From a virus, in IMG/VR virus record IMGVR_UViG_3300034407_000115, positions 1 through 23,405 of that record: a stretch of DNA of 23,405 nucleotides. One strand, 5' to 3'. The notes under the pieces are model-generated. The model was not told where the DNA came from and did not search any database. It saw only the letters and a program-made list of their open reading frames with translations. Shown here one piece after another: positions 8,085 through 16,217 of the stretch (within the stretch, counting starts at the first letter, position 1; each line of letters opens with the position of its first letter). Position numbers and translations under genes: made by a program.

Positions 8085-9955
8085 TACCTTCTACCATCCT
8101 GACGTAATTCTATTCTTGGAGAACCGAGTCTCCATCTAACTCCGAGTGCCGTTGATCCTATTTTAAAAGCAAAAGATCTACCTCTTAATCGAATGTCTGC
8201 TTTCGTTGTAAATTGTTCAAAGGGTACTGTCGTTGTAGATATAGCGGTGGAAGAAACAGTGTCTGACTCAGCCTGTCCATAAGGACTACCAGGATAGTCT
8301 TGCATACTTAGTGTCATATCCACGCTCGGAGAACTACCAGTCGAACCTTGAAAAGTTATATCAGGGATAATTTTACTCACAAAAGCAAATCGTTCTCCCT
8401 CTCCTATGCTTCTGGGACTAGCTTCAATAGACGCAGCCATTGCAGAACCATCGTCATCGTATCCAACTTCATGGTCGTATAGATACCCACTTTCTGCCCC
8501 AATGGGATATTGAAAAGTACCTCTGTCTATAAACGCGGATCTACTTAAAGTACCGTAATACCAAACTTTTTCTGCATAGTTATAGGTAACGTAGAGATTA
8601 TTCTGACCAGAGCCGCCATTAGCTATAGAGTTAGTGTCAGAACAATAAAACCAAGTTACTTCTGAAAACTCTGCGTTATGAGCAGCGTATACCTTGTCTT
8701 TTTGAGAATAATTAAAATCAAAGAATACTTTTTCTTTTACCATGCAAGGGAGCTGTTGTGTGCCACCTTCGTAAAGATAAAAAGAATCTTGTCCCATCCA
8801 AAAGACTGCATCTTCAACTGCGACAGCCGCGTTAGGTCCCATGATTGTTATGCCCGTGGACAGAGGTTGAATACCAAATGAGAACGGTGCGCCCAAGAAC
8901 TGCATAGAATGTAGAGTGCTATCTGTAAAAATTACAATTTCTCGTTTCGTTTCTATTGCCGTGACAAAGGTTGATCCGCTACCTATTCTTAAATCCCCCG
9001 CTGAGTTGGTTGGTGTAGGAGCCCAGTCTGTTAAAGACTCTGAGCTAGAGAACCGTATAAGCAAAGGATCTTGGGTCGTGGTGCCAATTGTATTAGTTCC
9101 AAAAACTATTATATGCCTAGAGTTGTCCGAAACCATTACTTGTTTTGCAATCGTGGGAGCGTTGTTAGCGTTATCTACATCAACCAAGTTTACTGCTCTC
9201 GCAGCAAGTCCGCCGCTTTTATCCCAATAGTACACGCCCCCGTCTCTTAAATTAAGTAATAGATCTTCTCCAAAATTGTCTTCGTTCCAAAGAGATAATT
9301 CAGTAGCAACTCCTGTGCCAAAAGACGATCCCCATGTGCCTCTTTGCCATGTACCAGCACCCCAACCAGTGCCACCAACCTGAGTATCTAGTCCGCAATC
9401 TATTTGAAATGCAGCAACGGTACTGCCCCCGCCATTGCCCGTATCACTGCCATTAGCCGTAACAGAGAGGTTAATCGTAAAAGTATTGACAGTAGGGACA
9501 CTAATTATTTCGTATTCTTGGTTAAGCACTGCGGCTGTAACATTTCCTCCTAAAGAAGCCGCATCGCTAAATGTAACGAAGTCACCAACATTAGCACCAT
9601 GTGAAGTGTCTGTCACGGTAGCTACAGTAGCACCATTGGCAACTGCAAAAGTTGCTTCTCCAGTAGTAGTTTGTCTAATAGGAGTAATGTCATTAAAATC
9701 ATCTCCTTGAACTAAATAATACTTCGAAGAGGTGCCAACGGCTATGAACTTAGAACCGTCTAATGCCGTCCAAGGAAACAAACTTCTAGCCGAACCTAAA
9801 TAAGTGTTTACAGTTCTTTTTACCCACCCACCTATTTTCTCAGGAAAACCCAGTCTAAACCGTACCTTCTCACTATCAATCCAGCCACCCTCATTCGTGT
9901 AGGAAGTTACATCTCGATTAACACCGGGTCTATATTGCAGTTTCTGTATGGGCAT
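8084..9955 (-). CDS. Putative tail nozzle / DNA-stabilisation protein (P22 gp10-like)
   Basis: A 623-aa protein, beta-rich throughout. It opens with YRPGVNRDVT and the conserved VRFRLGFPEKIGGW (31-44), typical of the marine phage version of this family. Residues about 100-180 look like an inserted Ig-like domain (ATFAVANGATVATVTD). Residues 197-209 form a Trp-rich loop, GWGAGTWQRGTWG. The later part, with PLSTGITIMGPNAAVAVEDA and YLYEGG, resembles the blades of P22 gp10 (PF11134-type) and the T7 gp12 nozzle beta-propeller. It would form the short tail tube or nozzle that holds packaged DNA. Gene order after the adaptors and fibres supports this. The family link is from motif memory, not a search. 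Confidence 0.65.
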   Translation of the reverse strand: MPIQKLQYRPGVNRDVTSYTNEGGWIDSEKVRFRLGFPEKIGGWVKRTVNTYLGSARSLFPWTALDGSKFIAVGTSSKYYLVQGDDFNDITPIRQTTTGEATFAVANGATVATVTDTSHGANVGDFVTFSDAASLGGNVTAAVLNQEYEIISVPTVNTFTINLSVTANGSDTGNGGGSTVAAFQIDCGLDTQVGGTGWGAGTWQRGTWGSSFGTGVATELSLWNEDNFGEDLLLNLRDGGVYYWDKSGGLAARAVNLVDVDNANNAPTIAKQVMVSDNSRHIIVFGTNTIGTTTQDPLLIRFSSSESLTDWAPTPTNSAGDLRIGSGSTFVTAIETKREIVIFTDSTLHSMQFLGAPFSFGIQPLSTGITIMGPNAAVAVEDAVFWMGQDSFYLYEGGTQQLPCMVKEKVFFDFNYSQKDKVYAAHNAEFSEVTWFYCSDTNSIANGGSGQNNLYVTYNYAEKVWYYGTLSRSAFIDRGTFQYPIGAESGYLYDHEVGYDDDGSAMAASIEASPRSIGEGERFAFVSKIIPDITFQGSTGSSPSVDMTLSMQDYPGSPYGQAESDTVSSTAISTTTVPFEQFTTKADIRLRGRSFAFKIGSTALGVRWRLGSPRIELRQDGRR

Positions 9956-9974
9956 TAAGTGTCTCCATCAAAGT

Positions 9975-10328
9975 TTAATTTTCAACCCAACTAGTTGTTG
10001 CTTCATTCCATCCGTAGTGTTTGCCATCTGATGGGTACGCTATCGGAGCTTCATATTTACATGTGGTTTCATTTAATACCCAAGAAGGATAGGGAATAGG
10101 CTCTATAAAGGCATCTCTAGAACTATCGTAAGTGTATCCTATGCCCGCATAATTCTTACGAATATTACCGTTGTAAGATGTTTGCACCCAAGTACCACCT
10201 AACAAATCTTGACATATTTTGATACCCAATGCTTCTGATTCATTGTTTGACTCATCAAGAATATCACTATTATCAACAACAATTACTTGTGTTACTAAAT
10301 TGTCTTCTATTTTTGCAAAATGCGCCAT
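9975..10328 (-). CDS. Conserved marine-phage protein of unknown function (tail/fibre-associated)
   Basis: A 117-aa protein. The opening MAHFAKIEDNLVTQVIVVDN and the central GGTWVQTSYNGNIRKNYAG are characteristic of a small family common in marine T4-like and podoviral phages, where it usually lies among tail or fibre genes. It contains repeated Tyr/Pro/Trp patterns (YPSWVLNE, YGWNEATTSW) that suggest a compact beta structure. No enzymatic motif is visible. It lies just after the glycine-rich fibre-tip protein, which would fit a fibre-tip component or assembly partner. The biochemical role is unknown. Confidence 0.65.
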   Translation of the reverse strand: MAHFAKIEDNLVTQVIVVDNSDILDESNNESEALGIKICQDLLGGTWVQTSYNGNIRKNYAGIGYTYDSSRDAFIEPIPYPSWVLNETTCKYEAPIAYPSDGKHYGWNEATTSWVEN

Positions 10329-10335
10329 TCAATTC

Positions 10336-11178
10336 CTAATTCTGATATTTATATCTAATTATAACTATGCCAGATCCACCGCTTCGACCGTTGTTTCCTC
10401 GGTGCAACCGTACCCCTCCAGCTCCGCCTCCAGTATTTGCAGTGCCGTCCGTAGAAGCACCGTATGTATTTCTACCATTGGTACCAGTACCTCCGCCGCC
10501 ATCTCCACCAGATGGTGTATACGCTAAACCTTCGGCACCAGCTCCTCCACCGCCTGCATAAAAAGTGCCGTTTAACCATTCTACACCGTCACCTCCGTCA
10601 CATTGACGATCCGTGTTTCCTGCTTCTCCTGCACCGCCCCCGCCACCCGGTTGCCCGTCATTAGCCGCCGTACCACCGTCATTACCTTGTCCAGAAACCC
10701 CATCTCCCGGATTATTATTGCTATACGCGGAACCACCACCAGAACCCCCGTTACCACCTGCGCCATTATTCCAGTTAGAACCGTGTCCTCCGCCAGTTGC
10801 TGTTGACCCTAATCCAGTAGAGTTTGCGCCTTGCGACCCTGTACCAGAGTCATCGTTTATTGCACCTGCACCACCTGCACCAATCACAATAGAATAAGCC
10901 CCCGCAGATTTAGTAGCTCCTGTTACACGAACCATACCACCCGCACCGCCACCGCCAGAGTTGTCAATACCCGCACCGCCGCCACCAGCCGTTACCATGT
11001 AATCAATAGTTCCGCCCGCAGAATTGCCCTCAACGCTAATAGTAAATGTTCCTGACCCTGTAAAAGTATGGTACTTATAGTCACCATCAGTAGTTGTAGT
11101 ACCACCAGAGGCCTCATAGTACTTTACCCTAGTATAATCTGCTCCAAAACCATTTACGTTATAGCCAAAACCAGTCAT
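10336..11178 (-). CDS. Glycine-rich tail fibre tip / receptor-binding protein candidate
   Basis: A 280-aa protein with extreme glycine content. Residues 1-65 form a beta-rich head (VKYYEASGGTTTTDGDYKYHTF). From about 66 to 270 there are many GGGG runs alternating with short polar loops (GGGGAGIDNSGGGGAGG). It ends with the characteristic GGSGIVIIRYKY. This resembles the glycine-rich tip adhesins of phages such as S16 gp38, whose polyglycine helices stack in a sandwich and expose variable loops to the receptor. It directly follows the 436-aa fibre gene (10-base gap), so a shaft-plus-tip pair is likely. The loops between Gly runs are the probable specificity determinants. Confidence 0.7.
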   Translation of the reverse strand: MTGFGYNVNGFGADYTRVKYYEASGGTTTTDGDYKYHTFTGSGTFTISVEGNSAGGTIDYMVTAGGGGAGIDNSGGGGAGGMVRVTGATKSAGAYSIVIGAGGAGAINDDSGTGSQGANSTGLGSTATGGGHGSNWNNGAGGNGGSGGGSAYSNNNPGDGVSGQGNDGGTAANDGQPGGGGGAGEAGNTDRQCDGGDGVEWLNGTFYAGGGGAGAEGLAYTPSGGDGGGGTGTNGRNTYGASTDGTANTGGGAGGVRLHRGNNGRSGGSGIVIIRYKYQN

Positions 11179-11188
11179 CTAACGCTCC

Positions 11189-12499
11189 CTATGAGTCATT
11201 CTTAGCATCAGTGGTAAAAAATAATTTTATACCTTGTAGACGTGCTGTTCCTGTTTGTGAATCCGCAGATACATCTCTCATAATTTGAAAATAAGTAAAC
11301 GTGTCCGCCGCCGCACTTGCAATAGTAACGTCACCACTAACGGCTGAAACGTCTAAATCATTTGTTGTTCCACTATGCGATTTTGCCGCTGCGACTACGT
11401 TTGTACCAAAGGCTGTGTTGTTGCTTACATTGTCCGCTATTGAAACTCCAGATAACCCCCATGCTACTGTACCAGTATTTGTACCGGTTACAGTAAAGAA
11501 CGCTTGAAAAGTAACTGTGCCTTCGTTCCACGACTTAGGAAATATCACAGAAAATTGTGCAAAGTCATCCGCATCTGCCGCAAAATCTAATACACTTAAT
11601 TCTGGTCCATTACTTAGTTCTACTTGTGTTAAATCAGAACACCCATTTGTTGTATTTGGATACATGGCTCCAGCGGGTACATATATTGTTTCTAACCCTG
11701 CAACTTTAACCGCTGCTGTTGCATTTGTAAGGGCACCACTAATATCCGCAGTACCGTTTATATCAATCGCTGTAGCATCCAGTTGGATTTCATCTGTAGC
11801 CGCAAGATTTAATGTGGTCGCGTTAGTAGCATGAATAAATTGCGTTTCATCGTTAAACATAATTTTGTTTGTGCTGTTCAATGTTAGACCAGAACCATCG
11901 GTGTGTGTTAAAGTAGTATCTGTATCTGCGCCAAAACCAAGAACCGCTGAGTCTGATTTAAGAGTCACATCGTCACCAAAGTCCGCATCTCCTGTGTTTG
12001 TAAGAAGACCTTGGTTGGTAAGTGTAGCAGTTGTAAGAAGACCTGCGTTTGTAAGAACCGCAGTTTTTGTTGTCCCTGCTAAATTGACATCTGTTAAAAG
12101 ATCGTAAACTACTGCACTAGAGCCCCCTCCGTCCGTTGCAATAATTTTAGTTTCACCCGCTAGGATAGCAACATTAGCACCACTTCCTTGTGTGAAAGTT
12201 AAAGTAGCCGCTGTTGCATTCTCCATAATCCAAACTTTAGAAGATGTATTTGGTAAAATTGTTACAGTGCAGGCTTGACCTCCGCCCGTAAGTTTAAGTG
12301 CCATGCTTCTGTCCGCGTCTGACGCACCATCTGCTATTGTAATATTATCTGTTGAGGCGTTAGCAATCGCTCTTGTACCCCAACCTAGAGCCTGACCGAT
12401 TAATTCTAGATTAAGATTTGTTGTGGTACCCCATGTACCCGCACCATCTCCAGTCGCCATCTCATTAAGTCTAAGATTATTTACATAGGTACTAGCCAT
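11189..12499 (-). CDS. Tail fibre protein
   Basis: A 436-aa protein. The N-terminus (residues 1-31), beginning with STYVNNLRLNEMATGDGAG followed by TWGTTTNLN, is the conserved virion-attachment segment of a tail-fibre family widespread in marine phages. The next region (about 40-150) is a beta-rich domain (LKLTGGGQACTVTILPNTSS). Residues 150-280 are low-complexity fibre shaft with repeated T/L/N/A (TKTAVLTNAGLLTTATLTNQ) and typical shaft phrases such as DADFGDDVTLKSDSAVLGFG. The C-terminal domain (about 280-436) is an unrelated beta-sandwich-like head. It forms the host-contact fibre together with the glycine-rich protein encoded next. Confidence 0.75.
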   Translation of the reverse strand: MASTYVNNLRLNEMATGDGAGTWGTTTNLNLELIGQALGWGTRAIANASTDNITIADGASDADRSMALKLTGGGQACTVTILPNTSSKVWIMENATAATLTFTQGSGANVAILAGETKIIATDGGGSSAVVYDLLTDVNLAGTTKTAVLTNAGLLTTATLTNQGLLTNTGDADFGDDVTLKSDSAVLGFGADTDTTLTHTDGSGLTLNSTNKIMFNDETQFIHATNATTLNLAATDEIQLDATAIDINGTADISGALTNATAAVKVAGLETIYVPAGAMYPNTTNGCSDLTQVELSNGPELSVLDFAADADDFAQFSVIFPKSWNEGTVTFQAFFTVTGTNTGTVAWGLSGVSIADNVSNNTAFGTNVVAAAKSHSGTTNDLDVSAVSGDVTIASAAADTFTYFQIMRDVSADSQTGTARLQGIKLFFTTDAKNDS

Positions 12500-12511
12500 T
12501 TTATATGTTCC

Positions 12512-13084
12512 TTATGCCGCTATTTTTGTCCAACTGGGATCTTGTGAAGGAGTTGTACTACTCCAACTAGGATTCTGTGTGATACTTATAGCACTCCAAC
12601 TAGGGTCTTGTGAAGGGATAATTCTTCCCCATACGTTTTCTTCGCCAATTTCTCCAGTGCCTACTACACCCGTTGGGAAGACCGTAACACCTAATGCGAG
12701 AGTAACTTCTCCAACTTGTCCTGTTAAAGGTAGTTCAGTTGGAGGTAAAACAACAGCCGAACTTACGACCGATTCATTGCCAAGTGTACTTGTAGCAGAA
12801 ACTCCTGATGGACTTACTACTGCGGTTCCAACAACTTGTTCGTCACCAAAGCCAACGGTGCCTGTTAAGCCTGTTTCTGTAACAACTGCTCCACCCGCCG
12901 CAAGAACCGTTCCTACTGCGCTTGTCGCAGTAACTCCAGTAGGTTGAATTATAGAACTTATTACAAAACTTACGGATCCAACTGCGCCTGTTGCACCAGC
13001 CGCATTAGTAATAACAACAGGTATGGCTCGGCCCCAAGGACCTTGACCCCAACTACCGCGCCCCCAACCTGTTAGAATAGCCAT
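12512..13084 (-). CDS. Repeat-containing tail protein
   Basis: A 190-aa protein built almost wholly of repeats. Residues 6-18 are a Trp/Gly motif, GWGRGSWGQGPWG. Residues about 21-155 hold six degenerate units of about 22 aa with the pattern V-x-P-x-G-V-x-A-T-x-x-V-G-x-V (for example GVTATSAVGTV, GVSATSTLGNES). The end has three QDPSW or QNPSW units about 10 residues apart (158-186). Similar repeat proteins occur in marine tailed phages as structural proteins. A fibre-associated or surface role is inferred from position between the 150-aa gene and the tail fibre. The repeats make alignment-based identification unreliable. Confidence 0.6.
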   Translation of the reverse strand: MAILTGWGRGSWGQGPWGRAIPVVITNAAGATGAVGSVSFVISSIIQPTGVTATSAVGTVLAAGGAVVTETGLTGTVGFGDEQVVGTAVVSPSGVSATSTLGNESVVSSAVVLPPTELPLTGQVGEVTLALGVTVFPTGVVGTGEIGEENVWGRIIPSQDPSWSAISITQNPSWSSTTPSQDPSWTKIAA

Positions 13085-13095
13085 GAGTTACCTCG

Positions 13096-13548
13096 TTAAG
13101 CTATGCGGATAATAGCGTTAGAAGCATCTGCTGTTGGAAATTGAATTGTAAAACTTCCCGAAGAAGAAGATTTATTACCTCCAAAATCTAATACACAAAC
13201 AGCTTTATCACTATTTGTATCGTTATAGATTAAAGCACCTCTAGCCGTAATAGTTGCTGTAGTAAAAGTTATATCAGCAAAATCTGTGAATGCAGTAGTT
13301 CCGCTTGCAGTTGGAGCAACTTTAGTAAGAGTACCACCCCCAGCAGTATACGAACCACTATTCGCTATTTCCCCTGTAGTGACGTAAGCTGTAGATGTAG
13401 CACCTAATGTCGCTGTAGTACCAGATTTTCCACCACCACCAATAGCATATAACGCTAACTTAAAAGCATTTCCATTAGTAGCAAAATTATGTGTAGCCGT
13501 CAAAAGCTCTGTTTTAAAGGAAGTACACATCGCTTGTGTTATTGCCAT
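13096..13548 (-). CDS. Conserved structural protein of unknown function
   Basis: A 150-aa protein of a type common among marine phage virion genes. It begins MAITQAMCTSFKTELLTATH, with a short helix, and continues as a beta-rich body with many Thr/Ala/Gly residues (FKLALYAIGGGG, TKVAPTASGTTAF). The segment ARGALIYNDTNSDKAVCVLD lies in the C-terminal third. No enzyme motif or membrane segment is present. It lies one base after the 96-aa gene and 11 bases before the repeat protein, in the tail part of the module. A tail or baseplate-like role is plausible but not shown. Confidence 0.6.
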   Translation of the reverse strand: MAITQAMCTSFKTELLTATHNFATNGNAFKLALYAIGGGGKSGTTATLGATSTAYVTTGEIANSGSYTAGGGTLTKVAPTASGTTAFTDFADITFTTATITARGALIYNDTNSDKAVCVLDFGGNKSSSSGSFTIQFPTADASNAIIRIA

Positions 13549-13549
13549 T

Positions 13550-13840
13550 TTATATTCTCCTTATAGTATTAGCTAAGTCGGGGTGACCAGCCTCTCTTAG
13601 TTTATGGGCTATAGTAGCACGTTCTTCTTTTCTAGCCAACTCTATATGATAATGCACGACATTTCGCACGTTATCCGAAAAAGCTTGCGCTTGTTGCCTA
13701 ATTGGTTCCGGTGCTGTTTCCGACACGGCAATTATCTTATTAGTAGCCATCTCTGAAATTTGATCGTCACTAAGTCCGCCATTATTCGACGCAACTACAG
13801 TAACAAAACCTGTCTCAATTCCCCCCTTTACACTAAACAT
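13550..13840 (-). CDS. Small conserved phage protein of unknown function
   Basis: A 96-aa protein, largely helical after residue 25. The phrase GGLSDDQISEMATNKII (21-37), followed by APEPIRQQAQAF and a basic C-terminal helix with repeated Arg/Lys/His (ELARKEERATIAHKLREAGH), is known to me from marine phage structural modules. Its start lies inside the end of the 235-aa gene with an 8-base overlap, so the two are translationally coupled. The role is unknown; it could be a small accessory of tail assembly or a partner of the coupled 235-aa protein. Confidence 0.6.
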   Translation of the reverse strand: MFSVKGGIETGFVTVVASNNGGLSDDQISEMATNKIIAVSETAPEPIRQQAQAFSDNVRNVVHYHIELARKEERATIAHKLREAGHPDLANTIRRI

Positions 13841-14540
13841 TTTTTACTTCTCCCCCATTCATGTGTTTGTGATCGTGTCTCCCAAAAATTATTGGATCTT
13901 GATCCAATGGCTCTGGTGGCTCTACCTTAGACTGCCGAGTTATTAATAACCCTCCACTTTTGTACGACTGCACTAAAGGATCTTCCAATCTGTGATACCC
14001 ATACAACTTTTCATTCTCTGGCACATTCGTATCTAAAAGCCCAGAACTATGTGCAACCTCTATCTTCACGCCTCGAGTCGTAGCAATGGCACACCAAAAC
14101 TCTGTGCAAGCTCTTCCCGCTTCTGCCATGCTTACATTCTTATATGTATAATCTAAGCCATACAAACAAAGTTCTTTTACCCCGTAGTATATTGCATACG
14201 CAATTGCATAAGGGACAGTGTTGTTAAAATAACAAACGTTTAAATCTTTGATAACGGCCTCTAATGGATAAAGTTCTAGATGCTTTACTCGACTATCCAT
14301 TTCACAAGTAATAATAGGTTTAGTGTTTTTTTCTAAAAATTTTCTTGCTATTCCCGTTTGAGAACCCGCATCATCTGAATCTAAGAACCGTGATACGGGG
14401 TCCATCATTATAGTTTTATCAACGTGGATGATACCACCCACGCAATTAATACCCCAAACTTCATCAAAATGTTCTGAACGTATTCTAGCAGCTACATAGT
14501 CAGAATAACTCCCGCCTAATCCAACGATAGCTAGTTTCAT
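13833..14540 (-). CDS. MptE/DUF115/GT42-like Rossmann-fold protein
   Basis: A 235-aa soluble protein. It starts with a Rossmann-like strand and a Gly/Ser loop, MKLAIVGLGGSYSDY (1-15), then DEVWGINCVGG (26-36) and MMDP (45-48). NNTVPYAIAYAIYYG (106-120) is followed by VKELCLYGLDYTYKN (121-135) and later GVKIEVAHSSGLLD (157-170). This order (nucleotide loop, W-x-N, D-P, helix, strand ending G-x-D, terminal strand with S-x-L) matches the MptE-like DUF115 and the GT42 sialyltransferase fold as I remember them. The first would transfer a diphosphate, the second a sugar. I cannot identify the GT42 catalytic His with confidence. It overlaps both neighbours (ATGA with the 230-aa gene; 8 bases with the 96-aa gene), so it is an integral part of the late operon. 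The C-terminus is His-rich (RHDHKH). Confidence 0.5.
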   Translation of the reverse strand: MKLAIVGLGGSYSDYVAARIRSEHFDEVWGINCVGGIIHVDKTIMMDPVSRFLDSDDAGSQTGIARKFLEKNTKPIITCEMDSRVKHLELYPLEAVIKDLNVCYFNNTVPYAIAYAIYYGVKELCLYGLDYTYKNVSMAEAGRACTEFWCAIATTRGVKIEVAHSSGLLDTNVPENEKLYGYHRLEDPLVQSYKSGGLLITRQSKVEPPEPLDQDPIIFGRHDHKHMNGGEVKNV

Positions 14541-15229
14541 GACCTACGTCTTTCCGGTAGCCCTCTTCGGTATGCGTCTGAATTCTCTCTAGCTTCGGCA
14601 TAATCTTTCAACCTAGCTATAGATTCCGAAAATCTTTCATTATACATCTGCATTATATCCGGCTCACCCTTCATATAAACAGTAGCTTCAACTAAACTGC
14701 CAAACAACATAGCATTCGGGGCGTTCTCACTTAACCAAGTTGTGTTGTTATCACCAACCGCTGTTAAACTCTGAGGTCTGTAAAAGTAATGTAATTCCAT
14801 TTTATATTTATCATCAGGTACAGGTGCTATGATAAAGTTATCTTGATCAAAATACGCATAGTACAAAGGTCTTCCTACTTGCAAGAGAGACGCTGTCGTA
14901 TCTTGAGGAGCTGGAGTATATGTTTGAATAAAGTTTACATCTTTTTGAAGTAAAAATGTTTTAGGAGTAATAGAGACACCCGATATTGTGCCGTCAAATT
15001 GAGTTGATAAACTAAAAGAGGCTAAATAATCAGAGGGTACAGCAAGAAACTGACTGTTTGCTTGTAGAGTACCCGTTACATTTTTTCTAAATGTTTCTAA
15101 ATCAACCGATTTTAAAATTCGTTCTTCTACCGTCTTAATAAAAGTAGGAAGGTTAGCAACGAATGTTGTTTCCGTATTATCCGCATATTGTTGTATTGCT
15201 GTCTTTAATTCTGCATATGTAAAACTCAT
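14537..15229 (-). CDS. Head-tail adaptor candidate (SU10-type adaptor family)
   Basis: A 230-aa protein. The N-terminus, SFTYAELKTAIQQYADNTET followed by the helix IKTVEERILKSVD (28-40), is typical of a phage adaptor family seen in SU10 and many marine phages. The middle is beta-rich (FLAVPSDYLASFSLSTQFDG). LYYAYFDQDNFIIAPVPDDK lies just past the middle, and the C-terminal helix includes MYNERFSESIARLKDYAEAR. Such proteins form a ring under the portal that connects the head to the tail. It overlaps the next gene by ATGA and the preceding 107-aa gene in the same way, consistent with stoichiometric expression of a head-completion set. Confidence 0.65.
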   Translation of the reverse strand: MSFTYAELKTAIQQYADNTETTFVANLPTFIKTVEERILKSVDLETFRKNVTGTLQANSQFLAVPSDYLASFSLSTQFDGTISGVSITPKTFLLQKDVNFIQTYTPAPQDTTASLLQVGRPLYYAYFDQDNFIIAPVPDDKYKMELHYFYRPQSLTAVGDNNTTWLSENAPNAMLFGSLVEATVYMKGEPDIMQMYNERFSESIARLKDYAEARENSDAYRRGLPERRRS

Positions 15230-15549
15230 GTTGTCACCACCGTTACAGTTCCTATCTCTCCCGTTCCAGGGAGATCGTTAGGAGTTAACCCATCATTACT
15301 TGCCATACCTATAGGATTCCACCCATATTGTATAACTCTTTCTGCTGCCAGATTAGATTGAGGCCTAGGATCTCGAAGTGCTTGAGGGTCAGGAGTCACT
15401 GGAGGAGGATTTAATTGAGGCTGTTTTTCTTCCCACTCATCTGGTCCAACCTTTGCACCCGTCCATTCCACCCGCATAGTATTTAAACGGTATCTCCAAC
15501 CAGACCTATCTGAAATACCCCAAGCTTTTTTACCACTTGCGTATGCCAT
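15226..15549 (-). CDS. Small conserved head-tail module protein
   Basis: A 107-aa protein with the recognisable start AYASGKKAWGISDRSGWRYR and the segment VEWTGAKVGPDEWEEKQPQL (28-47), which recurs in marine phages between two adaptor genes. A proline-rich stretch (NPPPVTPDPQALRDPRP) follows. The C-terminus, GTGEIGTVTVVTT, matches that of the 100-aa protein at 7782-8084. It overlaps both adaptor genes by 1-4 bases. A role in the neck region is inferred from place only; the fold is unknown, and it is too short to be an enzyme of a familiar type. Confidence 0.65.
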   Translation of the reverse strand: MAYASGKKAWGISDRSGWRYRLNTMRVEWTGAKVGPDEWEEKQPQLNPPPVTPDPQALRDPRPQSNLAAERVIQYGWNPIGMASNDGLTPNDLPGTGEIGTVTVVTT

Positions 15550-16217
15550 TAGTTTGCCCTCAAATAACTACCACTGGGTCTCAGAGCAAGATCTAAGAAG
15601 TCTTGGTCCATGTCAGAAGCTCTAGCAAATTCTTCCTCGTAAACAGACTTTAATATTTGCAATCTATCTGGTGCTCGTTTCATAGCCATATAGTATGCTA
15701 GTCCCGCCACCATACAAGGATAAAAACGTAAGGGAGCCTCCACATTGTTATACAGATAATCTGCATCTTCCATTTGTTGGATGTAATAATACGTCAGTGT
15801 ATCTGTTGAGTTCTCTGGAGTAGCCCAAACATTTATAATAGGAGAAATCTTTCTATCAAAGTAGTACTGGCTAGGTCTTCCTTGCGTGGTTTTATTTGGG
15901 ATAGTAGCATAGTTAGCCCTACTAATTTGATCCATCTCGTAGTCCGTACCATCTCGGTTAAGAACTATCTGTAATATATCAACAGTGTGTTTGTTCAAAG
16001 TGTAAGCCGAAGTACCTTGTGTTAAAGCTTGAGTAGCAGAACGTACTGTCCAGAGATTAACTCCTCTGTTGGACCAATCAGCAAACATTAAGTTAAGAGA
16101 TCTTCTAGCTGTCTCTGCATCGTATCCCGTTCTCACTTCTAATCCGCACCGTTCATACGCTTCTTCTATTATCTCTGCGATACTAAGATCAAAGTTTCTA
16201 GTCCCTGACGTTGACAT
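15549..16217 (-). CDS. Head-tail adaptor / tail accessory protein (P22 gp4-like)
   Basis: A 222-aa protein. The segment IAEIIEEAYERCGLEVRTGY (13-32) followed by RRSLNLMFADWSNRGVNLWT (38-57) is the hallmark of a widespread head-to-tail adaptor family comparable to P22 gp4. The middle includes ALTQGTSAYTLNKHTVDILQ, and the C-terminal half is helical (YPCMVAGLAYYMAMKRAPDR). It should bind below the portal and form the ring to which the tail nozzle attaches. It begins 20 bases inside the end of the membrane protein gene and ends one base into the next, which fits tight coupling. Confidence 0.7.
   Translation of the reverse strand: MSTSGTRNFDLSIAEIIEEAYERCGLEVRTGYDAETARRSLNLMFADWSNRGVNLWTVRSATQALTQGTSAYTLNKHTVDILQIVLNRDGTDYEMDQISRANYATIPNKTTQGRPSQYYFDRKISPIINVWATPENSTDTLTYYYIQQMEDADYLYNNVEAPLRFYPCMVAGLAYYMAMKRAPDRLQILKSVYEEEFARASDMDQDFLDLALRPSGSYLRAN

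Noticed and set aside
10613-10897. Proline-rich plus-strand frames over the fibre-tip gene
   Set aside because: They are the complement of Gly-run codons in the 280-aa protein, so they carry no independent coding signal.
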